64,000 nt of DNA from Rathayibacter sp. Leaf185. Its GTDB lineage: Bacteria; Actinomycetota; Actinomycetes; Actinomycetales; Microbacteriaceae. The notes below the pieces were generated by a model, which saw only the letters and a program-made list of their open reading frames with translations, was not told the DNA's origin and ran no database searches. The stretch is from NCBI RefSeq assembly GCF_001423885.1, contig NZ_LMPP01000002.1, forward strand, positions 566,575 through 630,574. Direction: 5' to 3'. A program made the position numbers and the translations under genes. Positions 47,619-56,486 of the stretch are shown one piece after another (within the stretch, counting starts at the first letter, position 1; every line of letters begins with the position of its first letter).

Positions 47619-49505
47619 ATGAGCAGGATGGGTGACGTCGCGGCAGGCGGCGGGATGCGCGGCGGAGCGGGGCGCGGCAGGATCTCGGGCGGCGACTCCG
47701 AGAGTCAGCGGCAGATGAACGCCGACGCCCCGCGCATCGACGGGCTGTTCCGCCGGATCGCCGAGCTGTTCCGCGACCACCGCTCCAAGCTGACCCTGAC
47801 CGTCGCGCTCGTGCTCGTCGGCGCGGCACTGACGGTCGTTCCGCCCCTCCTCACCCAGCTCGCCTTCGACCGGGGGCTCTTCCCTCCGGGGGGCCGGCCG
47901 AACTTCCCCGTGCTGCTCGAGCTCGTCGGGATCATGGTGCTCGTCTGGGCGCTCTCGGCGGTCCTCGGCGTCTGGCAGACCTACCTCACGGCGACGGTCG
48001 GCAACACGGTGATGGGCGAGCTGCGCATCCGGCTGTTCCGGCACCTCCAGGCGATGGAGCTCGGCTTCTTCACCCGCACCCGCACCGGAGTCATCCAGTC
48101 GCGCCTCGCGAACGACGTCGGCGGCGTGGCGAGCGTGCTGACGAACACCGTCTCGAGTGTGCTCGGCAACACCGTCACGGTGATCGCGGCCGTCGTGGCG
48201 ATGCTGCTGCTCTCGTGGCAGATGACGATCGTCGCTCTCGTGCTCACCCCCGTCCTCGTGATCGCGCAGCGCCGCGTCGGTCAGGTGCGCGCCCGCATCG
48301 CGACGAAGACGCAGGAGTCGCTGTCCGAGATGACGGCGATCACGCAGGAGACCCTGAGCGTCTCGGGCATCCTCCTCGCCAAGAGCTTCGGTCGGCAGGA
48401 GTCGGAGGTGACCCGCTACGCCGACGAGAACGGCCGCCAGATCGACCTGCAGGTGCGCCAGCAGATGTCGGGTCAGTGGTTCTTCGCGATGGTGCAGATC
48501 TTCCTCTCGGTGATCCCCGTCGTCGTCTACCTGGTCGCGGCGTGGCTCATCCTCGGCGGGACCACGGTGACGGCCGGCACCGTGGTCGCGTTCACCACGG
48601 TCCAGGCGCGGCTGATGTGGCCGTTGCTCGGCCTGATGCGCGTCGCGCTCGACCTTCAGACCGCCGGCGCCCTGTTCGCGCGCATCTTCGAGTACCTCGA
48701 CCTGCGTCCGGCGATCGCCGACCGCGCCGGCGCGCGCGACGTCAGCGGCGAGCTCGGCCGGGTCGAGCTCGACGAGGTCGTGTTCCGCTACCCCGACCAG
48801 ACCGACGAGGCGCGGCCGACCCTCGACCGGGTCTCGGTCTCGATCGCGCCGGGTCAGTTCGTCGCCTTCGTCGGGCCCTCCGGCGCCGGGAAGACGACCA
48901 TCTCGTACCTCGTGCCGCGTCTCTACGACGTGACAGGAGGCTCCGTGCGGTTCGCCGGGACCGACGTGCGCGAGCTGCGGCAGGCCTCGCTCGTGTCGCA
49001 CATCGGCATCGTCAGCCAGGAGACCTACCTCTTCCACGCCTCGATCGCCGACAACCTCCGCTACGCGCGTCCCGACGCGACGCAGGAGGAGCTCGAGGCG
49101 GCGGCGCGCTCGGCCAACATCCACGACACGATCGCCTCGTTCCCCGAGGGCTACGACACCCTCGTCGGCGAGCGCGGCTACCGGCTCTCGGGCGGCGAGA
49201 AGCAGCGGCTCGCGATCGCACGGGTGCTGCTGAAGGACCCGGCGGTGCTCATCCTCGACGAGGCGACCAGCGCCCTCGACACGGTCTCGGAGCGGATCGT
49301 GCAGACGGCGCTCGACGACGCCTCCCGCGGACGCACCACCATCGCGATCGCGCACCGCCTCTCGACGGTCGTGTCGGCCGACGTGATCCACGTCGTCGAC
49401 GGCGGCCGCATCGTCGAATCGGGCACCCACGCCGAGCTCCTGCAGCGGGCCGGACTCTACGCCTCGCTGTACGCCCAGCAGGTCGAGACAGCCGTCGGCG
49501 CCTGA
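47619..49505 (+). CDS. ABC exporter, fused membrane and ATPase domains
   Basis: 628 residues. Six membrane helices (about 60-350) of the type I exporter fold are followed by a nucleotide-binding domain. This has Walker A VGPSGAGKTT, signature LSGGEKQRLAIARVL and Walker B VLILDEATSALD with the D-loop, plus the H-loop in IAIAHRLST. It would work as a homodimer or heterodimer; no partner is adjacent. Substrates of this MdlB/BmrA-like group include lipids and drugs. The N-terminal 35 residues are Gly-rich and probably disordered. Separate from the sugar importer by terminator and promoter. Confidence 0.92.
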   Translation: MSRMGDVAAGGGMRGGAGRGRISGGDSESQRQMNADAPRIDGLFRRIAELFRDHRSKLTLTVALVLVGAALTVVPPLLTQLAFDRGLFPPGGRPNFPVLLELVGIMVLVWALSAVLGVWQTYLTATVGNTVMGELRIRLFRHLQAMELGFFTRTRTGVIQSRLANDVGGVASVLTNTVSSVLGNTVTVIAAVVAMLLLSWQMTIVALVLTPVLVIAQRRVGQVRARIATKTQESLSEMTAITQETLSVSGILLAKSFGRQESEVTRYADENGRQIDLQVRQQMSGQWFFAMVQIFLSVIPVVVYLVAAWLILGGTTVTAGTVVAFTTVQARLMWPLLGLMRVALDLQTAGALFARIFEYLDLRPAIADRAGARDVSGELGRVELDEVVFRYPDQTDEARPTLDRVSVSIAPGQFVAFVGPSGAGKTTISYLVPRLYDVTGGSVRFAGTDVRELRQASLVSHIGIVSQETYLFHASIADNLRYARPDATQEELEAAARSANIHDTIASFPEGYDTLVGERGYRLSGGEKQRLAIARVLLKDPAVLILDEATSALDTVSERIVQTALDDASRGRTTIAIAHRLSTVVSADVIHVVDGGRIVESGTHAELLQRAGLYASLYAQQVETAVGA

Positions 49506-49509
49506 GTGG

Positions 49510-50139
49510 TCAGGACTCGCAGCCGACCCCGTCGCCGTCGCGGTCGAGCTTGCGGCTGTAGCCGGGATCTCCTGTGGTGATCGGTGCCGCTCCTGCGGCG
49601 CGGACCGCATCGCAGTTCGCGTAGTAGGCGGAGGATGCCGGAGCTGCGGCAGCGGGAGCGGCGGCGGCAGGCGCGACGTCGGCGACGGCCACGGGTGCCG
49701 CGGCACGGGTGGCGGCGGCCGCCTCGAGCTCCGAGATCCGCGCGTCACGTGCGGCGATCGTCGTCGCGGACGACGAGGCGTCAGTAGTGAGCGCGTCGAC
49801 CTTCGACTGCAGCGCGACGACGGTCGCCTCGGCGGCGGCCAGGTCCTTCTCGGCAGCGAGTCGGGCCGTCTCGGATTCGTAGGCCGCCTCCGCCTGAGCG
49901 CCGAACGTCTCCTGCGACGCAACCAGCTCCGTCTGCACGGCGTCGAGCTGCTCCTGCACCTCGGCGGTACCGGACGCGCCGGCGCCGGTGCCCATCGCGG
50001 AGCCGAGCACCAGCGCGGTCGCGGACGCCGCGACGAGCATCCACAGCGGAACCACGCGGCGCTTCTTCGCGCCGGCGCTCTGCGTCGAGGGGAGCGGAGG
50101 CGGCCAGACGACGGAGTCGCGAGCAGTGGAGTCGGTCAT
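49510..50139 (-). CDS. membrane-anchored coiled-coil protein with C-terminal excalibur domain
   Basis: 209 residues. N-terminal helix VVPLWMLVAASATALVLGSAM (about 30-50) anchors it. A coiled coil follows (EVQEQLDAVQTELVASQETF ... AARDARISELEAAA, about 58-130), then an Ala/Pro linker. The C-terminal excalibur calcium-binding motif, YYANCDAVRAAGAAPI...DRDGDGVGCES, has two Cys likely to pair. The excalibur domain faces out and may bind calcium. ATG 50139 chosen (GAGAGG upstream). It is convergent with the exporter, 4 bases apart. Confidence 0.88.
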   Translation of the reverse strand: MTDSTARDSVVWPPPLPSTQSAGAKKRRVVPLWMLVAASATALVLGSAMGTGAGASGTAEVQEQLDAVQTELVASQETFGAQAEAAYESETARLAAEKDLAAAEATVVALQSKVDALTTDASSSATTIAARDARISELEAAAATRAAAPVAVADVAPAAAAPAAAAPASSAYYANCDAVRAAGAAPITTGDPGYSRKLDRDGDGVGCES

Positions 50140-50240
50140 GAGGAAGCCTCTCGAGATCGGGGAGCAGTCCGATCGCGGAGCACCGCGCACAGCTGAACCG
50201 CAGATGACGGCTCGAGCGAGGTGGTTCTACCTGGAAGAGG

Positions 50241-50915
50241 TCAGGCGGCGGGGCGGTCGGCGAGCATCTGCTCCATCAGGGAGATCTCGGCCTCCTGAGC
50301 CTTCACGACGGAGGTGGCGAAGTCCGTGGCGACGGTGACGCGGCTGCGGGCGAGGAGCGCCTCCGCCATGTCGATCGCCCCGCGGTGGTGGGTGATCATC
50401 AACTGCAGGAAGAGGCGGTCGAGGTCGCGACCGGAGGCGGCGGTCAGCTCGTCGATCTGATCCTGTGTCGCCAGGCCGGGCATGCTCGACGGCACGACGC
50501 CGTCCTCGGTGCCCATGCCCATCGACGAGTGCTCATCGGCGGCGCCGGCGAGCGTCGGGCGCCCCATCCAGGTCATCGACGGCTCCGGGGAGGCCTGCGG
50601 CAGGCCCCACGAGGTCAGCCAGCCGAAGAGCTGGCCCGATTGCTGCTGCTGGGTGAGCAGGATGTCCTTCGAGACGGTCAGCACCTCGTCGTCGGCACTG
50701 CGCTCGTGCGCGATCAGCGCGAGCTGGGCGCCCTGCAGGTGGTGGACCTGCATGTCGCGCGCGAAGCCCGCTTCGGCGCTGGTGCTCGAGGGGGTCGCGG
50801 CCTGCGAGAACGGGGCGATGGCGCCGAGGACGTAGCCGCCGGCCGTGCCCAGGAGCAGGGCGACGACGGCGACGGCCGCGAGGAGGAGTCGACCTCTGCT
50901 GCTCGCGGGGGCCAT
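50241..50915 (-). CDS. DUF305 domain protein, membrane-anchored
   Basis: 224 residues. N-terminal helix LLLAAVAVVALLLGTAGGYVLGAI, then the ferritin-like four-helix DUF305 fold. Both family repeats are visible: AGFARDMQVHHLQGAQLALIA and DRLFLQLMITHHRGAIDMAEALL. HH pairs and Met-rich stretches (SSMGMGT) suggest metal binding, as DUF305 proteins are often linked to copper. Start at ATG 50915 or GTG 50918, both overlapping the DUF3105 stop, so the two are coupled. Confidence 0.9.
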   Translation of the reverse strand: MAPASSRGRLLLAAVAVVALLLGTAGGYVLGAIAPFSQAATPSSTSAEAGFARDMQVHHLQGAQLALIAHERSADDEVLTVSKDILLTQQQQSGQLFGWLTSWGLPQASPEPSMTWMGRPTLAGAADEHSSMGMGTEDGVVPSSMPGLATQDQIDELTAASGRDLDRLFLQLMITHHRGAIDMAEALLARSRVTVATDFATSVVKAQEAEISLMEQMLADRPAA

Positions 50916-51529
50916 CACTGCTTGCCGGGGGCGTCGATGCCCCCGGTGCAGGGCGCGCCGGGCTCGGGCGCGGTGGACGACTGCCAGAAGCGCTCGATGA
51001 AAGCGTCGATGCGGGGGTCGTCGGGGGAGTCGATGGCGACCTGCGCATCCCAGGCGCTGAGGACGATCGGCGACTCGAGACCCTCGTAGGGCGAGACCAC
51101 GGCGTAGGTGTCGGGCATCGCGGCGATCAGCGCGTCGACCTCGGCCTGCGGGAGCGAGGGGTCGTATGTGGCCCAGACGGCTCCGTGCTCGAGGTCGTGC
51201 ACCGCGTTCTCGTTGGGGACGGGCTGGTCGTAGACGCCGCAGTTCATCCAGACGGAGTTGTGCGGGCCGCCCGCGGGCGGGGTCTGCGGGTAGTCGACCG
51301 TGCCGGCGACGTGGGTCGCATCGTTCTCGAAGGTCTGCAGGCCGTCGATCTGCCGCGCCTCGACGATCTGCTGGTTGCCGAAGACGGTGACGGCCACGAT
51401 CGCGCCGACGGCCAGCACGCCGAGGGCGGAGAGCGACCAGATCCAGATGCGACCGCTCCGCTTGCGCTTCTCCTGCTCCCGGCGGTAGGCCTCGAGCTTC
51501 TCCTGGCGGGCGCGGTTCTTGGCGGACAT
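50915..51529 (-). CDS. DUF3105 domain protein, membrane-anchored
   Basis: 204 residues. A charged N-terminus (AKNRARQEKLEAYRREQEKRKRSGR) precedes one helix (IWIWSLSALGVLAVGAIVAVTVF) and an extracellular DUF3105 domain. That domain contains TVDYPQTPPAGGPHNSVWMNCGVYDQPVPNENAVHDLEHGAVW, the family's conserved His/Cys-rich core. The function is unknown; the pairing with DUF305 recurs in actinobacteria and suggests a shared outer-surface, possibly metal-related, task. ATG 51529 is preferred to GTG 51544. Confidence 0.88.
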   Translation of the reverse strand: MSAKNRARQEKLEAYRREQEKRKRSGRIWIWSLSALGVLAVGAIVAVTVFGNQQIVEARQIDGLQTFENDATHVAGTVDYPQTPPAGGPHNSVWMNCGVYDQPVPNENAVHDLEHGAVWATYDPSLPQAEVDALIAAMPDTYAVVSPYEGLESPIVLSAWDAQVAIDSPDDPRIDAFIERFWQSSTAPEPGAPCTGGIDAPGKQ

Positions 51530-51675
51530 CGTGTCTCTGGGCACGCGGCGTCTCTCGTTCTGGTCGCGGATGGCGCACCGGGATCGGCGCAGGCGCCCTG
51601 AGAGGCGCTCTCAGAGGATAACGAGACAGCCTCCGGATCGGATCAACGCCCGCCCCGAGCGGACCGACGCCGGGG

Positions 51676-52920
51676 TCAGGGGGCGAAGGTGAGCCAGAGG
51701 AGCAGGCCGTTCAGGACGATGAGGAAGGCGGCGGCGAGGGTCGCGCCGAGGGTGGTGAACCAGCGGTTGGCCTGGTCGCCCATCAGGCTGCGGTCACGGG
51801 TGAGGATCACCAGCGGCACCAGCGCGAACGGGATGCCGAACGACAGCACGACCTGGCTCAGCACGAGCGCCCGCGTCGGGTCGAAGCCGATCGCCAGCAC
51901 GATGAGGGCCGGGATCAGCGTGACGAGGCGCCGCGCGACCAGCGGTACCCGGACGTGCAGCAGCCCGTGCATGATCTCGGCTCCGGCGTAGGCGCCGACC
52001 GAGGTCGAAGCCAGTCCGGAGGCGAGCAGGCCGACCGCGAACAGCGTCGCCACCACGGGGCCGAGAGCGGCTCCGATCGCGGCGTGCGCGCCCTCGAGGC
52101 TGTCGGTGCCCGCGACACCCGAGAGCGAGTGCGCGGCGAGGAGGAGGATCGCGAGGTTCACGGTGCCCGCGATCGCGAGCGCGATGGTGACGTCGATCCG
52201 CGTGGCGACGAGGATCCTCCGCCGGGCCCCGACGCCGTCGATACGGCCGAACCGGTCACGGGCGAGGGCCGAGTGCGCGTAGATCGCGTGCGGCATGACG
52301 GTCGCGCCGAGGATCGACGCGGCGAGGAGCACCGACTCCGAGCCCTCGAACCGCGGGACGAGGCCGGCGACGGTGGAGCCGGCATCGGGCGGGTCGACGA
52401 CCACGCCCACGGTGAAGCCGATGGCGATGAGGACCATGAGCAGTGTGATGACGCGCTCGAACGGCTGCGCGCCTCCGCGGGTCTGCACGAGGAGGAGGGC
52501 GAGCGACACCGCCCCGGTCACGAGGCCGCCCACGAGCAGCGGCAGGCCGAAGAGCAGGTTGAGCGCGATCGCGCCGCCGATCACCTCGGCGAGGTCGGTG
52601 GCCATCGCGACGGTCTCGGCCTGCAGCCAGTACGCCCGCCGTCCCCACCGGCCGCGGAGGCGCTCGCCGAGCAGCTCGGGCAGGCTCCTGCCCGTCATCA
52701 GGCCGAGCTTGGCCGAGAGGTACTGGATCAGCCACGCCATCAGGTTGCCGAGGACGACCACCCAGACCAGCAGATAGCCGAAGCGGGCGCCCGCCGTCAT
52801 ATTGCTGGCGACGTTGCCCGGATCGAGGTAGGCGACTCCGGCGACCATCGCCGGGCCGAGCAGGCGCAGGAGGTGCACATCGGCCGGACGCCGCGGCGGT
52901 GCGGCGATCGGTGAGGTCAT
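51676..52920 (-). CDS. mntH: Nramp-family divalent metal (manganese) transporter
   Basis: 414 residues with 11 helices. The helix-1 metal site is LDPGNVASNMTAG (DPGN), and helix 6 has MPHAIYAHSAL (MPH), the two hallmark metal-binding turns. It imports Mn2+ or Fe2+ with protons. The gap to the divergent cbs gene is 148 bases; a minus-strand TATCGT (52964-52969) is a -10 candidate. I saw no clear MntR-type palindrome there. Confidence 0.95.
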   Translation of the reverse strand: MTSPIAAPPRRPADVHLLRLLGPAMVAGVAYLDPGNVASNMTAGARFGYLLVWVVVLGNLMAWLIQYLSAKLGLMTGRSLPELLGERLRGRWGRRAYWLQAETVAMATDLAEVIGGAIALNLLFGLPLLVGGLVTGAVSLALLLVQTRGGAQPFERVITLLMVLIAIGFTVGVVVDPPDAGSTVAGLVPRFEGSESVLLAASILGATVMPHAIYAHSALARDRFGRIDGVGARRRILVATRIDVTIALAIAGTVNLAILLLAAHSLSGVAGTDSLEGAHAAIGAALGPVVATLFAVGLLASGLASTSVGAYAGAEIMHGLLHVRVPLVARRLVTLIPALIVLAIGFDPTRALVLSQVVLSFGIPFALVPLVILTRDRSLMGDQANRWFTTLGATLAAAFLIVLNGLLLWLTFAP

Positions 52921-53056
52921 TCGGGGTCCGTTCCGTTCTCAGCGGCAGCGCTCGCGGACCCCCACGATAGGGCACTCAGGATCGCGGCGACAGCACCTCG
53001 CGGGACCCGGCCGAAGCTGTGCTCAGCGCTCCCGTCATACGCTCTGAACCGGTTGG

Positions 53057-53062
53057 TACCCT
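53057..53062 (+). promoter_or_regulatory. -10 box TACCCT, leaderless start of cbs
   Basis: TACCCT ends 6 bases before the ATG at 53069; an AACCGGTT palindrome (53048-53055) lies just upstream. Confidence 0.5.
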
Positions 53063-53068
53063 GGCCGT

Positions 53069-54490
53069 ATGACCCTCGATCGCGCCCTGCCAGCACGCCC
53101 GGAGACCGGGATGGCCTACGCCGATTCGGTGCTCGACCTGATCGGCGACACCCCGCTGGTCAAGCTCGGACCGACCGCCTCGGGGGTGCAGGCGACCGTC
53201 CTGGTCAAAGTGGAGTACCTCAACCCCGGCGGCTCGTCGAAGGACCGCATCGCGACCCGCATCATCGACGCGGCCGAGCGCGACGGTCTGCTGAAGCCCG
53301 GCGGCACGATCGTCGAGCCCACGAGCGGCAACACCGGCATCGGCCTCGCGCTCGTCGCGCAGCAGCGCGGCTACCGCTGCGTCTTCGTGCTGCCCGACAA
53401 GGTCGGCGAGGACAAGCGCAATGTGCTGACGGCCTACGGGGCCGAGATCGTCGTCACGCCGACGGCCGTCGCCCCCGACGACCCGGACTCCTACTACTCC
53501 GTCTCGGACCGTCTCGCCCGCGAGATCCCCGGCGCGTTCAAGCCCAACCAGTACGCGAACCTGAACGGTCCGCTCAGCCACTACGAGACCACGGGGCCCG
53601 AGATCTGGCGCGACACCGCCGGGCGCCTGACCCACTTCGTCGCGGGCGTCGGCACCGGCGGAACGATCAGCGGAGTCGGGCGCTACCTCAAGGAGGTCTC
53701 GGACGGCCGCGTGCAGATCGTCGGCGCCGACCCCGAGGGCTCGGTCTACTCGGGCGGTGGCGGCCGGCCCTACCTGACGGAGGGCGTCGGCGAGGACTTC
53801 TGGCCCAGCGCCTACGACCCGAGTGTCGTCGACCGCATCATCGCCTCCAGCGACGCGGAGTCGTTCGCCATGACCCGGCGGCTCGCCCGCGAGGAGGGGC
53901 TGCTCGTCGGCGGCTCGAGCGGCCTGGCCGTCTCGGTCGCGCTCAAGGCGGCGGCCGACCTGGGCCCTGACGACGTCGTCGTCGTGCTGCTGCCCGACGG
54001 CGGGCGCGGCTACCTCGGCAAGATCTTCAACGACCGGTGGATGCGCTCCTACGGCTTCCTCGAGCGGCCGGAGGAGGGCACCGTCCGCGACGTCCTCCGC
54101 GCGCGGGCCGCGAATCCGCAGATCGGCGAGCTGCCCGCGCTCGTCCACGCGCACCCGAGCGACACCGTGCGCGACGCGATCGAGATCATGACCACGTACG
54201 GGGTCTCGCAGCTGCCGGTGCTGAGCGCCGAGCCGCCCGTCGTGATGGGCGAGGTCGTCGGAGCGGTCGACGAGCGCGAGCTGCTCGATCGCGTGTTCAG
54301 CGGGAAGGCGGCGATGACCGATCCGCTCGGCGCCTCCTCGGGCGACTCGCTGCCCCTGATCGGACTCGGCGAGAGCATCTCGGCGGCGCGCACGGCGCTC
54401 ACCGAGGTCAGCGCCCTGCTCGTCACCGACGAGGGCAAGCCGGTCGCCGTGATCACCCGGCAGGACCTGCTCTCGTACGCCTCCGCCTGA
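53069..54490 (+). CDS. cbs: cystathionine beta-synthase
   Basis: 473 residues. PLP domain with VEYLNPGGSSKDRIA (Lys Schiff base), TSGNTGIGLALVA and GVGTGGTISGVGRYLKE, then two C-terminal CBS repeats (about 350-470). It joins serine and homocysteine to cystathionine (reverse transsulfuration). The start at 53069 fits the leaderless -10; ATG 53111 with GGAGAC upstream would give the more usual N-terminus MAYADSVLDLIGDTPL, so both may be used. No heme Cys/His N-terminus is present, as in other bacterial forms. metB follows 44 bases later. Confidence 0.93.
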   Translation: MTLDRALPARPETGMAYADSVLDLIGDTPLVKLGPTASGVQATVLVKVEYLNPGGSSKDRIATRIIDAAERDGLLKPGGTIVEPTSGNTGIGLALVAQQRGYRCVFVLPDKVGEDKRNVLTAYGAEIVVTPTAVAPDDPDSYYSVSDRLAREIPGAFKPNQYANLNGPLSHYETTGPEIWRDTAGRLTHFVAGVGTGGTISGVGRYLKEVSDGRVQIVGADPEGSVYSGGGGRPYLTEGVGEDFWPSAYDPSVVDRIIASSDAESFAMTRRLAREEGLLVGGSSGLAVSVALKAAADLGPDDVVVVLLPDGGRGYLGKIFNDRWMRSYGFLERPEEGTVRDVLRARAANPQIGELPALVHAHPSDTVRDAIEIMTTYGVSQLPVLSAEPPVVMGEVVGAVDERELLDRVFSGKAAMTDPLGASSGDSLPLIGLGESISAARTALTEVSALLVTDEGKPVAVITRQDLLSYASA

Positions 54491-54534
54491 CCGGCGCCCT
54501 TCCTCCTCACCCCCTACCCGGAAAGCACGCAGCC

Positions 54535-55686
54535 ATGCCCAAGAAGCAGCACTTCGACACCCGCGCCATCCACGCCGGTCAGGAGTTCGACCCGACGACC
54601 GGCGCGGTCGTCCCGCCCGTCTACATGACCTCGACGTTCGTCCAGGACGGGATCGGCGGTTTCCGCGGCGGCTACGAGTACGCGCGCTCGGCGAACCCGA
54701 CCCGCGACTCGCTGCAGGAGCTGATCGCCTCGCTCGAGGGCGCCGACGTCGCCTACTCCTTCTCCTCCGGTCTCGCCGCCGAGGACACGCTGCTGCGCGC
54801 CGCGCTCGCTCCCGGCGACCACATCGTGCTCGGCAACGACGCGTACGGCGGCAGCCACCGTCTGATCGACCGCGTCCACGGGGCGTGGGGGATCCGCAAC
54901 ACCGCCGTCGACATGTCGAACCTGCGCGAGGTGCAGCACGCGATCATCCCCGGCGAGACCAAGATGCTCTGGGTCGAGACGCCGTCGAACCCGCTGATGA
55001 CCGTCAGCGACATCGCGGAGCTGGCCGACCTGGCCCACGCGCACGACCTGATCGTGGTCGTCGACAACACCTTCGCCTCCTCCGCTCTGCAGCAGCCGCT
55101 CGCGCTCGGCGCCGACGTGGTCGTGCACTCGACGACCAAGTACCTGGGCGGGCACTCCGACGTCGTGGGCGGCGCGCTGGCGCTGCGGGCCGGGAAGCTG
55201 GCCGAGAAGATCGGCTTCCTCCAGTTCGCCGTCGGCGCGATCTCGGGGCCGATGGACGCGTGGCTGACCGTCCGCGGTATCAAGACCCTCTCGGTGCGGA
55301 TGGAGCGGCACTCGAAGAACGCCCTCGCGGTCGCGGAGTACCTCGTGGAGCACCCGGCGGTCACGGCCGTCTACTACCCGGGGCTGCCGAGCCACCCGGG
55401 GCACGAGCTGGCCAAGCGCCAGATGTCGGGCTTCGGCGGGATGCTGTCGGTCGAGCTGGCGACGCCGCGGGCGGCACGCAGGTTCGCGGAGTCGACGAAG
55501 CTGTTCCAGCTCGCCGAGTCGCTCGGCGGCGTGGAGTCGCTGATCGGGTATCCGAGCGAGATGACGCACGCCTCGGTGAAGGGCACGCCGCTCGAGGTGT
55601 CGGAGTCGCTGGTGCGCCTGTCGGTCGGCCTCGAGGACGCGGACGACCTGATCGCGGACCTCGCGGCGGCGCTGCCGAAGAAGTAG
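54535..55686 (+). CDS. metB: cystathionine gamma-synthase / gamma-lyase
   Basis: 383 residues, Cys/Met metabolism PLP family. FDTRAIHAGQEFDPTTGAVVPPVYMTSTF opens it. YEYARSANPTRDSLQ binds PLP phosphate across the dimer, and VVHSTTKYLGGHSDVVGGAL holds the PLP Lys. It makes cystathionine from O-acyl-homoserine and cysteine, or splits it. The cbs-metB pairing matches the actinobacterial arrangement known from mycobacteria. With cbs next door, gamma-lyase activity (cysteine from methionine) is equally possible. Confidence 0.9.
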   Translation: MPKKQHFDTRAIHAGQEFDPTTGAVVPPVYMTSTFVQDGIGGFRGGYEYARSANPTRDSLQELIASLEGADVAYSFSSGLAAEDTLLRAALAPGDHIVLGNDAYGGSHRLIDRVHGAWGIRNTAVDMSNLREVQHAIIPGETKMLWVETPSNPLMTVSDIAELADLAHAHDLIVVVDNTFASSALQQPLALGADVVVHSTTKYLGGHSDVVGGALALRAGKLAEKIGFLQFAVGAISGPMDAWLTVRGIKTLSVRMERHSKNALAVAEYLVEHPAVTAVYYPGLPSHPGHELAKRQMSGFGGMLSVELATPRAARRFAESTKLFQLAESLGGVESLIGYPSEMTHASVKGTPLEVSESLVRLSVGLEDADDLIADLAAALPKK

Positions 55687-55716
55687 CGGAGGCGCGTGTC
55701 CTGATCCCGGCGCGAT

Positions 55717-55752
55717 GTGGCAGTTCTTCGCGGGACGCGGTGATTCTGCCAC
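55717..55752. repeat. imperfect palindrome before the cyclase gene
   Basis: Arms GTGGCAG (55717-55723) and CTGCCAC (55746-55752) enclose a small CGCG-GGA-CGCG stem. It ends 3 bases before the CAGGAT -10 box, so it could be an operator as well as a metB terminator. Confidence 0.45.
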
Positions 55753-55755
55753 TGC

Positions 55756-55761
55756 CAGGAT
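55756..55761 (+). promoter_or_regulatory. -10 box CAGGAT, leaderless start of the cyclase
   Basis: CAGGAT ends 6 bases before the ATG at 55768, with no clear ribosome site. Confidence 0.5.
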
Positions 55762-55767
55762 CGGGGC

Positions 55768-56445
55768 ATGACCTCCTCCGCGCGCCGTCTCGTCGATCTC
55801 AGCCACACCGTCGCGGACGGCCTGGTGACCTACCCGGGTCTGCCCGCGCCGCGCATCCGCCCGCATCTCACCCGGCAGGCGTCGCGCGCCGCCTACGCGC
55901 CCGGCACCGAGTTCGCGATGGACGTCATCGAGATGCTCGGCAACACCGGCACGTACCTCGACAGCCCGTACCACCGCTACGAGGGCGGTCGTGATCTGGC
56001 CGACCTCGAGCTGGAGACGCTCGTCGACCTGCCGGCGGTCGTCGTCGATGCGCGCCGGAGCGACCGGGCGATCGGCGCGGAGGCGTTCGCGGGGCTCGAT
56101 GTCCGCGGCTGCGCGGTGCTGCTCTCGACGGGCTGGGACGCGCACTTCGCGACCCCGGCCTACGGCCACGGCGCCCCGTACCTGACGGAGGACGGGGCGG
56201 CGGCGCTCGTGTCGGCGGGCGCCGTGCTCGTCGGCATCGACTCGCTCAACATCGACGACACCGAGGCGGGCGGCGCGCGGCCCGCGCACAGCCTCCTCCT
56301 CGGCGCCGGAGTGCACGTGGTCGAGCACCTGACCGGGCTCGAGGGGCTGCCGCCCACCGGCGCGCGCTTCACGGCGGTCCCGCCCAAGGTGCGCGGGTTC
56401 GGGACCTTCCCGGTGCGCGCGTATGCGACGGTCGACGCCGACTGA
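55768..56445 (+). CDS. cyclase / kynurenine-formamidase-like metal hydrolase
   Basis: 225 residues. LVDLSHTVADGLVTYPGLP starts the family. The metal motif, classically HxGTHxDxPxH, reads NTGTYLDSPYHR (59-70): Asp65 and His69 are kept, while two His are Asn and Tyr. GIDSLNIDDTEAGGARPAHSLLL is the conserved late block. Members hydrolyse N-formylkynurenine, isatin or similar amides, but the altered motif suggests a separate subgroup with unknown substrate. Its own promoter makes it independent of cbs-metB. Confidence 0.85.
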   Translation: MTSSARRLVDLSHTVADGLVTYPGLPAPRIRPHLTRQASRAAYAPGTEFAMDVIEMLGNTGTYLDSPYHRYEGGRDLADLELETLVDLPAVVVDARRSDRAIGAEAFAGLDVRGCAVLLSTGWDAHFATPAYGHGAPYLTEDGAAALVSAGAVLVGIDSLNIDDTEAGGARPAHSLLLGAGVHVVEHLTGLEGLPPTGARFTAVPPKVRGFGTFPVRAYATVDAD

Positions 56446-56474
56446 GCGACACCGGGCGTCCAGGGCGTCCTGAC

Positions 56475-56480
56475 TATCCT
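56475..56480 (+). promoter_or_regulatory. -10 box TATCCT, leaderless start of the glycosyltransferase operon
   Basis: TATCCT ends 6 bases before the ATG at 56487. Confidence 0.55.
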
Positions 56481-56486
56481 GGATCG

